A stretch of DNA of 29,289 nt from JANMES01 sp038229715 (GCA_038229715.1 JBBROD010000056.1:1-29289), one strand, 5' to 3'; shown: positions 6,916 through 15,398, counted from the stretch's first letter. Translations and numbers: made by a program. The notes: generated by a model not told the origin, from the letters alone.

Positions 6916-7203
6916 ATGATTCAGCTTAATGCCGGTAACGTGCTTCTTAAGCCGACGCAGCGGAAGCAGATCCTGTCCTGGCTTCGCAGATCACTCCGAC
7001 TCGGCGAGCGCTTGGGAGACTTTGTCCTCAAAATCACATTGCACCGAGTCGGCCACGTATTTGAGGTGGTGGCGACGGTTCGTGATCGCGCCGGCGACTT
7101 TGGTTGCCGGGTAAGGCAGACGCACTGGCGATACGCCATGCGCGAACTAATCGGAACGCTTGTCTCTCGCCTGCACGATCAGAGACTACAGCGTGCCACG
7201 TAG
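6916..7203 (+). CDS. Small HPF/RaiA-like protein (putative)
   Basis: 95-aa protein with predicted order strand-helix-strand-strand-strand-helix: MIQLNAGNVLL, a helix (RKQILSWLRRSLRLGERL), strands DFVLKITLHRVG, HVFEVVATVRD and FGCRVRQ, then the helix WRYAMRELIGTLVSRLHDQRL. This order, the length and the charge pattern resemble the ribosome hibernation factor HPF/YfiA fold, but the conserved motifs are weak, so the call is tentative. I start at the ATG at 6916, which follows GGGAG by 8 nt. The same frame is open upstream to 6568, but that part lies on top of the pyrF start and the tiny peptide gene and is not credible. Confidence 0.55.
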   Translation: MIQLNAGNVLLKPTQRKQILSWLRRSLRLGERLGDFVLKITLHRVGHVFEVVATVRDRAGDFGCRVRQTHWRYAMRELIGTLVSRLHDQRLQRAT

Positions 7204-7213
7204 CTAAGAATCA

Positions 7214-7294
7214 TCCACGAATAACACGAATCTTCACGAATGAATTCAGATTCGCATTGAATTCAGATTCGTGTCGATTCGTGTTATTCGTGGA
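7214..7294. repeat. Inverted repeat family C, copy 1
   Basis: The arms 7214-7232 and 7276-7294 (TCCACGAATAACACGAATC and its complement) are perfect over 19 bp, and pairing continues inward with two mismatches. The centre has a tandem GAATTCAGATTCG. It fills the gap between the convergent HPF-like and pseudo-HtrA genes. The same arms recur at 23617-23680. Confidence 0.93.
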
Positions 7295-7311
7295 CCAAAC
7301 AATTTCTTCGC

Positions 7312-8688
7312 CTACTGCGGCGGCTCGATGCGGATCGATTCCGTGCTCGGGAAGCGTCGCGTCACGACCAAAACCACGGCTTCCTTCGGCTTATCCTTGC
7401 GGAATGCTTCGTAGTCAGCCTTGAATTGCTCGAGGTCGGTCACCTGCTTGCCGTTGAGTTGGCTTATGACGTCGCCATTCCTCAGCTTCCCGGTTTCGGC
7501 GGCGCCGGCGGGTTTGATCAGTGCGACGACGACGCCCTTACTATCAGCGGGCATGTGCTGGCGATACGTGTCATTGAAGACCAGTTCCCGAGCGACGAAT
7601 CCCAAATCCTCGGCGTAAAACCGCTTGGCCCGGTTGGCTCGCATGGGCATTTCTTCCAGCACCACTTCGACGTCCTTCATCGGCTGGCCGGCGGCGGGCA
7701 GGATGGAGAATGTGACCTTGTCGCCCACTTTCATCCGACGGATTTGCCGGCCGACGATGCTTGGCAATTCCCGAGGCTCATCGGGGCGCTCCAATGGCTT
7801 GCCGTTGATCTTTATAATGATGTTGCCTCGCGCGAGCCCGGCCTTGTCGGCCGGGGTGTTCGGCAACACTTCGCCGATCTCGACGGCGGGTTGGTTGGTC
7901 AGCTTGAACGCTTCCGCCACGTCCTTGTCCAACCCACGCAGGTTCGGAATCCCCGTCCACGGCAGCTTCTGCGGCTCGCCGGCGATCGGCGGATCGGTCA
8001 GGCTCGCTAAAAAATCACTGGCAGGGGTAAAAAATTTCGGCGGCTGGGTGATCGACTGCATGTCGCGCTCGCCCTCGTCCATATTCAAAATCAATGTCGG
8101 CCCTTGATTGACGAAGCCGATGGCTTTTCCGTCGGCGCTAAACACAGGCGAACCGGCGGCGGCTAGCCCACCATCCACCATTACTTGCGGGGCCTCGCCG
8201 CGAAGGTGCGCGGAAACGGTCGCTCTCGTCAGGTACGACTTATACGCCGCCGATTTCGGAAGCATGCCTACGGAGTAGACCGTCTCGCCAATCTCAGGTT
8301 TGTATGCTTCGAACTTCAGAGGCTTCCAGTCGTGTTTGTCTTTGACTTTTACAAACGCCACGTTCGACCGTTCATCACGGCCGACGAACGTTGCATCCAG
8401 TTCTTCGACATCCTTATCCTGCGAGGGGATGAGGATTTTGAAATCCTTCAACTGTTCATCCGGCAGGCTGACGTTGAATAACGCCAGCGGCGTCATGACG
8501 AGCCCATCGTCGCTCACCACGATTCCGGGACCAATCAACTCCCGGTTGATTGTTTCACCCGTAAACTGGAACTGCACACCCACCAGTGCAGGAACGACTT
8601 CGTCATACAACTTCTTCGGCGAAACTTCCGCCTGCGCGGCAGATGCCATCAGTAGCAAGGCAGCCATCGAACGAGCGAACCGATTCAT
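7312..8688 (-). CDS. HtrA-like PDZ protein without a catalytic triad (pseudoprotease)
   Basis: 458-aa exported protein: signal peptide MNRFARSMAALLLMASAAQA (residues 1-20), a trypsin-like HtrA domain (about 25-200) and two PDZ domains (about 225-330 and 350-455; GLARGNIIIKINGKPL and LRNGDVISQLNGKQV). Aligned by eye to the active neighbour at 8839-10287, the His position (TNYHV) reads TPLAL, the Asp position (TDLA) reads SNVA, and the Ser motif (GNSGGP) reads AAAGSP, so all three catalytic residues are gone. It is therefore probably a binding or regulatory protein in the periplasm. I start at the ATG at 8688, which has GGAG 5-6 nt upstream. It lies just downstream of the active protease, separated by a 31-bp palindrome. 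Confidence 0.85.
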   Translation of the reverse strand: MNRFARSMAALLLMASAAQAEVSPKKLYDEVVPALVGVQFQFTGETINRELIGPGIVVSDDGLVMTPLALFNVSLPDEQLKDFKILIPSQDKDVEELDATFVGRDERSNVAFVKVKDKHDWKPLKFEAYKPEIGETVYSVGMLPKSAAYKSYLTRATVSAHLRGEAPQVMVDGGLAAAGSPVFSADGKAIGFVNQGPTLILNMDEGERDMQSITQPPKFFTPASDFLASLTDPPIAGEPQKLPWTGIPNLRGLDKDVAEAFKLTNQPAVEIGEVLPNTPADKAGLARGNIIIKINGKPLERPDEPRELPSIVGRQIRRMKVGDKVTFSILPAAGQPMKDVEVVLEEMPMRANRAKRFYAEDLGFVARELVFNDTYRQHMPADSKGVVVALIKPAGAAETGKLRNGDVISQLNGKQVTDLEQFKADYEAFRKDKPKEAVVLVVTRRFPSTESIRIEPPQ

Positions 8689-8714
8689 TATGTCTCCAGT
8701 CATTTGTACTCGCT

Positions 8715-8795
8715 GTCATCCTGAGCGGTACGCCGCGAAGGATCTCGCATTGAACATCCGGGCTAGATCCTTCGCGGCGTACCGCTCAGGATGAC
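8715..8795. repeat. Perfect 31-bp inverted repeat (family D, copy 1)
   Basis: The arms 8715-8745 and 8765-8795 (beginning GTCATCCTGAGCGGTACGCC) are exact complements around a 19-nt loop. It fills the gap between the two HtrA-like genes. Related, less perfect copies are at 14616-14698, with a half-copy at 19012-19025. Confidence 0.94.
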
Positions 8796-8838
8796 GTGCT
8801 CTTTTAGTCGAGCATCACCACGACGCGACCAATGCCAA

Positions 8839-10287
8839 TCAGCGGCTCGGCTGAGTGGCCGGTGCCGTAGCGGCTGGGGCGGTAAACGTCACCTTCATCA
8901 CCGCGCTGCGCGATCCGCGGCCGCGGGTGACGGCCAGCAGCACTTTCGCCTGCCGACTGGCGATGGATTCCTTGTACATGCGATCGAAATCTTCCAACGA
9001 CTCGGCGGTGATGCCGTTGATGCTGGTGATCACATCACCGGGGTCGAGATCAGCCTTGGCAGCCGCCAGGCCCGGGCTGAGCGTGGTGACGACGACGCCT
9101 TTGTCATCGTCCAATTGCTGTTCGTTAGCGTAGGCGCGGGTGACGTCACGAACACTCATGCCCCAGGTTTTGAATTCGCGTTCTTCGCCGATGGCGCCCT
9201 GCAGTTTTTCGGTAGTCGCGGTGAGCATAAGCGTTTCCTTGCCGCGCTTGATCTCCAGCGTCGCCGGCTGGCTGATAGGCAGGTCGGCGATCCGCTTTCG
9301 GGCGGCGGCGATTTCTTCTGGGAACCGCACGTTGATCGGCTGGCCGTTGATCGCCAGCAGAATGTCCTGCGTCCGCACGCCGGCCTTCATGGCGGGGGAG
9401 TTGCGGTCGACGCTGTTGATCAGCACGCCCTTGTTGATGTCGATGTCGAAGAACGATTCCAAATCCTGCAGCGGCTTGAGATCAACGCCGATGTCGGCGC
9501 GGGCAACGTGGCCTTTCTTCTCCGGCGACGCCGATGCCAGAATCTTGGCGACGACTTCCTTGGCGGTGTCGATCGGCACGGCGAAGTTCAAATTCTGTCC
9601 GCCGCCGCGCGTATTAATGCCGACGACCTTGCCCGTCATGTCCACCAGCGGCCCGCCGGAGTTGCCGGGATTGATCGGCGTGTCCATCTGAATCCAATTG
9701 GCGAACTCGCCGGTCTCGTACTCGTCGATGCGCATGTGTTCGGGATAAAACGTGCGCTCATTGTTGCTGACGACGCCCAGCGTCATCGTGCGTGCCAGCC
9801 CGAACGGCGTGCCGATCGCCATCACATCCTGCCCCGGAATCAACTGCTTGCTGCTGCCAAGGACGGCCGGCTTGAAGGAGATGTTTTTCTTCTTCACCAC
9901 CTCCATGTCAAGCTGGATGATCGCCAAGTCGGTCCAATGGTCATCCCCGATGAGCTTGGCCGGCACGCGCTCTTTGTTAAACAGCGTGACGTTAATCTCC
10001 GCAGCGCGCCCGGCCACGTGGTAGTTGGTCAGGATGTGCCCGTGCTCGTCGATAATCACGCCCGAGCCGATGCCGCGATTGAAGGTACGCTTGCCGTCGC
10101 GGTAAGTCTCGGCGGCCACGTCGATCCGGACGACGGCGGGGAACAATTCACCTGTGACGGCTACGACGGCTTGGGGCGTGGCGCTGGGATAAGGTTCGGG
10201 CTTTGCGGCGCAACCGGTCATGAGTGCCGCAGCCGCCAGGATGATTTGCAAATTGCAAATTGCAAATTGCAATCGGTTTTGGGGCAT
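8839..10287 (-). CDS. HtrA/DegP-like serine protease lipoprotein with two PDZ domains
   Basis: 482-aa envelope protease or chaperone of the S1C family. The N-terminus is a lipoprotein signal with a lipobox ending LMTGC (C26). The protease domain carries the full triad: H90 in ILTNYHV, D120 in WTDLA and S210 in PGNSGGP. Two PDZ domains follow (about 260-370, with GVRTQDILLAINGQPI, and about 385-480, with DLDPGDVITSINGI). I start at the ATG at 10287 because it gives a short, complete lipoprotein signal; the frame stays open to 10356 through repeat sequence. The Shine-Dalgarno is poor. Residues 5-15 of the signal peptide are encoded by an intergenic-type repeat (family A). A degenerate relative lies downstream. 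Confidence 0.92.
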   Translation of the reverse strand: MPQNRLQFAICNLQIILAAAALMTGCAAKPEPYPSATPQAVVAVTGELFPAVVRIDVAAETYRDGKRTFNRGIGSGVIIDEHGHILTNYHVAGRAAEINVTLFNKERVPAKLIGDDHWTDLAIIQLDMEVVKKKNISFKPAVLGSSKQLIPGQDVMAIGTPFGLARTMTLGVVSNNERTFYPEHMRIDEYETGEFANWIQMDTPINPGNSGGPLVDMTGKVVGINTRGGGQNLNFAVPIDTAKEVVAKILASASPEKKGHVARADIGVDLKPLQDLESFFDIDINKGVLINSVDRNSPAMKAGVRTQDILLAINGQPINVRFPEEIAAARKRIADLPISQPATLEIKRGKETLMLTATTEKLQGAIGEEREFKTWGMSVRDVTRAYANEQQLDDDKGVVVTTLSPGLAAAKADLDPGDVITSINGITAESLEDFDRMYKESIASRQAKVLLAVTRGRGSRSAVMKVTFTAPAATAPATQPSR

Positions 10288-10331
10288 AAAGTTTTTTCTC
10301 GATTGCAGATCGCAAATTGAAAATCGCAAAT
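10244..10331. repeat. Diverged family A inverted repeat over the HtrA start
   Basis: The segments 10244-10275 (repeats of AAATTGC) and 10300-10331 (CGATTGCAGATCGCAAATTG and onward) are imperfect complements made of the same unit as the 1298-1374 element. The segment between them holds the HtrA start codon (10285-10287), and the left segment lies inside the coding sequence. Confidence 0.8.
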
Positions 10332-10453
10332 GGCTTCTCCTGATTGTGGATAACATGCGCTAAGACTGTCGTAGTAGCAACACGCGGTTGGAATATTAAA
10401 CCTGAGGCAGTACAGTTCCGCCCCTTTAAGGTACCAAAGGTTAAGGGAAGATT

Positions 10454-11650
10454 ATGGGATTTCCATCCGGCTCCGTGTCGTTTCGAAAATTCGCCGTCGT
10501 CGGGGACGCACCGACGGCCGTCGATCAGTCGTTGCTTGATAAAGTCAGCGAGTTCGCGCTCCGTCCCGGTGAACTGGGCGTGCCGGAAGAGGAAGAGTAC
10601 GGCTGGTCCGGCGGGCGACATGTGCTCGACGGCAGTTTTTCCTTCGCAAACAACGTGTTCGCCGAGGCGCTGCATTTTGCGATCCGCATCGACACCAACA
10701 AAGTGCCGTCGGAATTGAAAAAGGCATTCCAGCTGATGGAGGAAGAGGCCGTCGCGTCCACCAATCCGTCCGGATTCATCAGCAAGGGCCAGAAACGCGA
10801 CGTGAAAGACACCGTCCGCCGAAAGATGGAGGATGAACTGCGCAGCGGCAAGTACCGTCGCAGCAAACTCCTGCCGATCTTGTGGGATTTGCCTTCGCAG
10901 ACGGTTTACTGCAACGCGTCCGGCAAATCGTTTGAGAAACTGGCGGAACTGTTCGAGCGCAGCTTCGGCTGTTCGCTTCTGCCGTTGAGCGCGGGATCGA
11001 CCTCGCTTCGGCAGTTGGAGGCCGCCGGTCGTCGCCGCGACTACGAAGACCTTCGGCCGACACGGTTCGTCAACGGGCCCGAGGGCGAAGGGCAGTTGCC
11101 TGAATATCCTTGGGTGGCCAAAGGCCCTGAGCCGAAGGATTTCGTCGGCAATGAACTGCTGCTGTGGCTGTGGCACGAAGCGGATGTGAAGAACGGCGTG
11201 ATCAAGACCTCGGCTGGTGAGGTGACGGTGATGATCGACAAATCGCTCGATCTCGACTGTGCCTACGGCCAAACCGGTCGCGACGGACTCAAAGGCGACG
11301 GCCCCGCCCGCATGCCCGAAGCCCGCGACGGCCTTCGCAGCGGCAAAGTTCCCCGCCGGGCTGGTCTGATCATGGAAGCGGCGGGCATGAGCTTCTCGCT
11401 GAACCTCAACCCCGAAGCGATCTCCATCGGCTCGGCCAAGTTCCCCGAAGTGGAAGAAGCCGACAGTGACCGCGTGCTGTTTGAAGAACGCATCGCCATG
11501 CTTCGCGAACTGAGCAAAGTCATCGACGGTTTGTATGACACCTTCATCAAAACCCGCACCACCGGCGTGTGGGAAGGGCAGACCAACACCATCCGCAAAT
11601 GGATCATGACCAGCCAGCGGAAGGCGAGCGAAGCATTGGTGGCGGTCTAG
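10454..11650 (+). CDS. RdgC-like recombination-associated protein (putative)
   Basis: 398-aa soluble protein. Size, domain feel and motifs such as GRHVLDGSFSF, ALHFAIRIDTNKVPSELKK and FVGNELLLWLWHEAD suggest a distant RdgC relative; RdgC is a DNA-binding ring protein that limits RecA loading. E. coli RdgC has 303 aa, so this form would be longer. The assignment rests on remembered family features, not on a search, and a lineage-specific unknown is possible. The ATG at 10454 follows AGGGAAG at good spacing. The next gene on the same strand is rmuC, also linked to recombination, which gives mild support. A 41-bp palindrome lies between them. Confidence 0.55.
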   Translation: MGFPSGSVSFRKFAVVGDAPTAVDQSLLDKVSEFALRPGELGVPEEEEYGWSGGRHVLDGSFSFANNVFAEALHFAIRIDTNKVPSELKKAFQLMEEEAVASTNPSGFISKGQKRDVKDTVRRKMEDELRSGKYRRSKLLPILWDLPSQTVYCNASGKSFEKLAELFERSFGCSLLPLSAGSTSLRQLEAAGRRRDYEDLRPTRFVNGPEGEGQLPEYPWVAKGPEPKDFVGNELLLWLWHEADVKNGVIKTSAGEVTVMIDKSLDLDCAYGQTGRDGLKGDGPARMPEARDGLRSGKVPRRAGLIMEAAGMSFSLNLNPEAISIGSAKFPEVEEADSDRVLFEERIAMLRELSKVIDGLYDTFIKTRTTGVWEGQTNTIRKWIMTSQRKASEALVAV

Positions 11651-11661
11651 CGGCTGAATCC

Positions 11662-11804
11662 ATGCGACACCGAGGCACAGAGCCACAGAGGTAAGCACAG
11701 AGCGGTATTCAAAGAATGGCGTCGCTTGGTTTAGCGGAGCCATCCAACTTATTGTCCTATTCTCTCTGTGCATTTCTCTGTGACTCTGTGCCTCTGTGTC
11801 GCAT
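11662..11804. repeat. 41-bp imperfect inverted repeat (family F)
   Basis: The arms 11662-11702 and 11764-11804 match at about 36 of 41 positions and are built of the unit CACAGAG (for example GAGGCACAGAG). The 61-nt centre has no ORF. It fills most of the gap between the RdgC-like gene and rmuC. Confidence 0.9.
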
Positions 11805-11832
11805 TCCTCCATGCCCCGTGTAAACTGAAGGG

Positions 11833-13203
11833 ATGGAATGGATCCTGCTCATCGTCGGCCTGATCGTCGGAGCGGTCATCGGCTTTTTGATCGCCGAGCG
11901 GCGGGCGCGGAAGTCGGCGTCGTCGGATCAGATTGCGCTAGCTACCGCCAGCCAGCAGGCTGTGTCACTGGCGGACCAGGGCAAGCGGCAGGCCGATGAA
12001 ACCGCCCAAGTGCGGGCCCAGCTTTCTACAGCGGAGAAGCAAGCGGCGACGCTGGCCGCCGAGTTACGCGGGGCGCAGCAGAATCTCACCGACCAAAAAG
12101 CGATGTTGACCGACGCGCAGGAAAAACTGCGCGAGTCATTCTCCCACCTGTCGGCTGAGGCGCTGGCGAAGAACAACGAAGCCTTTCTCCATCTCGCCCG
12201 CCAGCGGTTCGAATCACTCTCCAAGGAAGCCACCGGCACGCTCGACGAGCGCAAAGCTCAGATCGAAGGTCTGCTCAAGCCGATGAACGAACTGCTCGGC
12301 CAATACCAGATGCGGTTGGGCGATATCGAAAAAAGCCGTACCGAGTCGTACAGCATGCTCCGCGAGCAGCTCGGCTCGCTGGTCGAAGTGCAGCGTACGC
12401 TTGGCACGCAGACGAACCAGTTGGTATCGGCGTTGCGTCGCCCGAGCACGCGCGGGCAGTGGGGCGAATTAACGCTCAAACGTCTTGTCGAGCTGGCGGG
12501 CATGAGCGACAAGTGCGACTTTAGCGAACAGGTGACTGTTGAAAGCGAAGACGCCCGCTTTCGCCCGGATATGGTGATCCGCCTGCCCGGCGACCGCGAA
12601 GTGGTGATCGACAGTAAGGCCGCGCTCGATGCGTTTCTGGATGCTGCCGCCGCGCCGGATGAGGAATCGCGCAAATCGCACATGATCCGCCACAGCCAGC
12701 AGGTACGGGCGAGGTCGCGCGAGTTGTCGACCAAGGCGTACTGGAGCCAGTTCAAGCGGTCGCCGGAGTTTGTGGTGATGTTCCTTCCCGGCGAGGCGTT
12801 TTTGTACGCCGCCGTGGAGGTCGATCCGACTTTGGTGGAGGATAGCCTGCGCAGCCGGGTGATTATCGCGACGCCGACCACGCTGATCGCGCTGCTCAAG
12901 ACCATCGAGTTCGGCTGGCGGCAGGAAGCGATCACGCAAAACGCAGAGGAAGTCCAAAAACTCGGCCGCGAGTTGTACGAGCGGATCGCCGTGATGGGCG
13001 AGCATTTCGCCAAGCTCGGTGCCGGACTGGAGTCGGCGGTGTCAATGTACAACAAGACGCTGACGACCATCGAAACCCGTGTGCTCGTATCGGCTCGAAA
13101 GATCAACGAACTGGGTGCCGGCTCGGACAAGAAAACCCCGGAACTGGAACCGATCGAACAACGCCCGCGCGAGTTGCCTGCGTCGCTGCAGGGATCGCCG
13201 TGA
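11833..13203 (+). CDS. rmuC: RmuC-family DNA recombination protein
   Basis: 456 aa. It begins with a single membrane segment (WILLIVGLIVGAVIGFLIAE, residues 3-22), followed by a long coiled coil (about 25-140) and the conserved RmuC domain (about 185-400), which is related to PD-(D/E)XK nucleases. Diagnostic stretches are RGQWGELTLKRLVELAGM, RFRPDMVIRLPGDREVVIDSKAAL, and VVMFLPGEAFLYAA. Family members limit recombination-driven rearrangements in E. coli; the biochemical role is not settled. The ATG at 11833 is directly preceded by GAAGGG, closer than an ideal ribosome site. Confidence 0.93.
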   Translation: MEWILLIVGLIVGAVIGFLIAERRARKSASSDQIALATASQQAVSLADQGKRQADETAQVRAQLSTAEKQAATLAAELRGAQQNLTDQKAMLTDAQEKLRESFSHLSAEALAKNNEAFLHLARQRFESLSKEATGTLDERKAQIEGLLKPMNELLGQYQMRLGDIEKSRTESYSMLREQLGSLVEVQRTLGTQTNQLVSALRRPSTRGQWGELTLKRLVELAGMSDKCDFSEQVTVESEDARFRPDMVIRLPGDREVVIDSKAALDAFLDAAAAPDEESRKSHMIRHSQQVRARSRELSTKAYWSQFKRSPEFVVMFLPGEAFLYAAVEVDPTLVEDSLRSRVIIATPTTLIALLKTIEFGWRQEAITQNAEEVQKLGRELYERIAVMGEHFAKLGAGLESAVSMYNKTLTTIETRVLVSARKINELGAGSDKKTPELEPIEQRPRELPASLQGSP

Positions 13204-13287
13204 AAATGAAACAAACACTTCGCAAATGACGCCGGTTAGAATCTCATGCATTGAATCGCATGTCATCTCAGTTTGTATCGTGCCACT

Positions 13288-14499
13288 ATGAACACAGTCA
13301 CCCTCCAAACCATCGAAGCCGCACAACAGCGAATCAAGGGCGAAGTCTATCGCAGCCCTTGCCCGTATTCGTTGTCGCTGTCCAAGCTGTGCGGCTGTGA
13401 AATCTACTGCAAGCTCGATCACCTGCAGATGACCGGCAGCTTTAAGGAGCGCGGGGCACGCAACAAGTTGATGCAGTTGGCCGATGCCGAAAAATCCCGG
13501 GGCGTAATCGCGGCTTCGGCTGGCAACCATGCGCTGGCCCTAGCGTATCACGGGCGCGATTTGGGGATGAAAGTCACCGTCGTCATGCCCGTCTGGGCAC
13601 CGCTGGTGAAAGTCAGTAACTGCCGCGGCTTCGGAGCGAATGTCATCCTGCACGGCGAGAGTTTTGACGACGCCCGCGCGTATGCCAATCAGCTTGGAGA
13701 AGAAAAGTCGTACGTCTACATTCACGGTTTTGACGATCCCGACATTATCTCCGGGCAAGGCACTGTCGGGCTGGAGATTCTGGAAGACGTGCCCGACGTC
13801 GACGCGGTCATCGTCCCCATCGGCGGCGGCGGGTTGATCGCGGGCGTCGCTCGGGCGGTCAAATCTTTGCGGCCGCAGACGAAAATCATCGGGGTAGAAC
13901 CCAAGCACGCTCCGACGATGCAGGCGTCACTCAAGGCCGGCAAAGTAACCAAGATCGATACCACGCCCACGTTGGCCGACGGGTTGGCGGTGGCGGAGGT
14001 GGGGAAGCTGTGCTTCGAGGTTGCCCGCGATCTGATCGACGAAATCGTCATGGTTGATGAGGCGCAAATCGCCATGAGTATTTTGCGACTGCTCGAACAC
14101 GAAAAGATGGTCGTTGAAGGGGCCGGCGCCGTCCCGCTGGCCGCTGCGATGGGGCGCACGCTGGGGCTCGACGGGAAAAAGGTCGTCCTCGTCCTCTGCG
14201 GCGGGAATATCGATGTGACGATGCTCAGCAAAGTCATCGAACGCGGCCTGGCAGCCGACGGGCGGCTCTGCCGGCTGACCGCCAGCATCTCCGATCGCCC
14301 CGGCGGATTGGCGAAAATCGCCTTGCTCCTGGCCTCTACCGGCGCGAGCGTGAAAGACATCGACCACGACCGCAATTTCGCACCGGCTGACGTGTCGACG
14401 GTCAATGTAGACATCGTGCTGGAGACGCGGGATTTCGATCACATTGCGCAGATCAAGAAATCGCTCGCCGATGCAGGCGTCGAAGCACGCTTCTCGTAA
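13288..14499 (+). CDS. ilvA: Threonine ammonia-lyase (threonine deaminase) with ACT domain
   Basis: PLP enzyme converting L-threonine to 2-oxobutanoate and ammonia, the entry to isoleucine synthesis or threonine breakdown; 403 aa. The PLP lysine is K53 in MTGSFKERGA, the glycine-rich phosphate loop is GGGGLIAGV, and SAGNHALALAYHG is the substrate loop. A single ACT domain (about 325-403: ISDRPGGLAKIALLLASTGA) is at the C-terminus, as in the short ACT-type enzymes, so allosteric control by an amino acid is likely. I start at the ATG at 13288; a TTG at 13273 would add five residues. No strong Shine-Dalgarno is seen. No other ilv genes are near. Confidence 0.93.
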   Translation: MNTVTLQTIEAAQQRIKGEVYRSPCPYSLSLSKLCGCEIYCKLDHLQMTGSFKERGARNKLMQLADAEKSRGVIAASAGNHALALAYHGRDLGMKVTVVMPVWAPLVKVSNCRGFGANVILHGESFDDARAYANQLGEEKSYVYIHGFDDPDIISGQGTVGLEILEDVPDVDAVIVPIGGGGLIAGVARAVKSLRPQTKIIGVEPKHAPTMQASLKAGKVTKIDTTPTLADGLAVAEVGKLCFEVARDLIDEIVMVDEAQIAMSILRLLEHEKMVVEGAGAVPLAAAMGRTLGLDGKKVVLVLCGGNIDVTMLSKVIERGLAADGRLCRLTASISDRPGGLAKIALLLASTGASVKDIDHDRNFAPADVSTVNVDIVLETRDFDHIAQIKKSLADAGVEARFS

Positions 14500-14615
14500 C
14501 ACCGGCCTTTTATCTGTGCGCGACCCTGCTGTTGCAAATTGCATTTACTGAAGTTCAACGGATTCCGCACGGGCCGGAGGCTGCTGTGTCCATACCCCCG
14601 CGAACACACAAGTAT

Positions 14616-14698
14616 CGTCATCCTAAGGTACGCCGAAGGATCTCGAATCTCGAACGGCATTCGGCGTCCGAGATGCTTCGGAGTACCTCAGCATGACG
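14616..14698. repeat. Imperfect inverted repeat (family D, copy 2)
   Basis: The arms 14616-14645 and 14669-14698 (CGTCATCCTAAGGTACGCCG and its diverged complement) resemble the perfect copy at 8715-8795 but have several mismatches. It lies in the 238-nt gap between the convergent ilvA and DUF502 genes; the rest of that gap shows nothing else I can name. Confidence 0.85.
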
Positions 14699-14737
14699 TG
14701 TTTTGGATGATTTGAACTGAGCATCCGGAGGCCCGTG

Positions 14738-15334
14738 TTACGGTTGAGGTTTCAACGCGATCGCTGTACCCAATGCTGCCGGAACGTAGTTGCCCGTCGA
14801 CAGCACCACCTTAAACGCATCCTCCGCTGAGCATTCGAGTACGACGCATTTGCTTACATGGATGAAATGCAATCGCCCGGTGATCGGATTGGGCGCGTTC
14901 GGCACGAACACGCACCAAGTCGCGTCGTGTCCTTCGATCGACCTGCCGCTGGTGAAGCCCAGTTGCAATCCGCCGACCTCGCTGGGGATCAGCACCACTT
15001 TGCTGAACGTGCCTTCCGTGCCGCCGGGCGTCAAGGCGATTTGTTTCCACGATTGGTACAGCGTATTCAACCCGGGGACGCGGCTCAGCAGGCTATCGAA
15101 CCGCCGGATGAACCACTGTCCGACGATGCTCGAGATGAGCATGCCGGTTGCGTAAATCACCGCCAGCGCGATGAGGATGCCGACAAACGGGATCGGCCGG
15201 CCGGGGCGGTTGAACAGGTACTCGGTCATCGTCTCGGCGAGCGATTCGATCTTCCAGATGATGTAAACCGTGACCGCGATCGGGATAACCGCGAACGCGC
15301 CGGTCAGAAACGTGTTCCGCACTTTATTCTGCAT
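14738..15334 (-). CDS. DUF502 family membrane protein
   Basis: 198-aa inner-membrane protein. Two transmembrane helices (about 8-28 and 49-72) are followed by the DUF502 signature: RRFDSLLSRVPGLNTLYQSW and then VVLIPSEVGGLQLGFTSG, FVPNAPNPITGRLHFI and SAEDAFKVVLSTG. The family is widespread in bacteria and its role is not established. I use the ATG at 15334 (MQNKVRNTFLTG), because the frame upstream to 15370 adds a charged segment unlike the family. It is divergent from the interrupted gene at 15399, so the roughly 64-nt gap must hold both promoters. Confidence 0.9.
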   Translation of the reverse strand: MQNKVRNTFLTGAFAVIPIAVTVYIIWKIESLAETMTEYLFNRPGRPIPFVGILIALAVIYATGMLISSIVGQWFIRRFDSLLSRVPGLNTLYQSWKQIALTPGGTEGTFSKVVLIPSEVGGLQLGFTSGRSIEGHDATWCVFVPNAPNPITGRLHFIHVSKCVVLECSAEDAFKVVLSTGNYVPAALGTAIALKPQP

Positions 15335-15382
15335 GCAAGCTATTGTGCGCCGCCGACTATGGAGAGCCAAGTGGATGGGCTC

Positions 15383-15388
15383 TACAAT
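15383..15388 (+). promoter_or_regulatory. -10 box of the interrupted nuclease-like gene
   Basis: TACAAT at 15383-15388 lies 10 nt before the ATG at 15399, implying a leader of only a few nucleotides. The -35 region is not clear. Confidence 0.4.
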
Positions 15389-15398
15389 AGGCAGATAA

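Noticed and set aside
8791..10320. Long plus-strand open frame (509 codons) opposite the HtrA gene
   Set aside because: It is the antisense shadow of a GC-rich gene; the minus-strand protein has the full HtrA triad and two PDZ domains, while this frame gives a low-complexity His/Asp/Arg-rich product.
10148..11812. Minus-strand open frame of 554 codons
   Set aside because: Antisense shadow of the RdgC-like gene, extended through repeat sequence at both ends; no family features or ribosome site.
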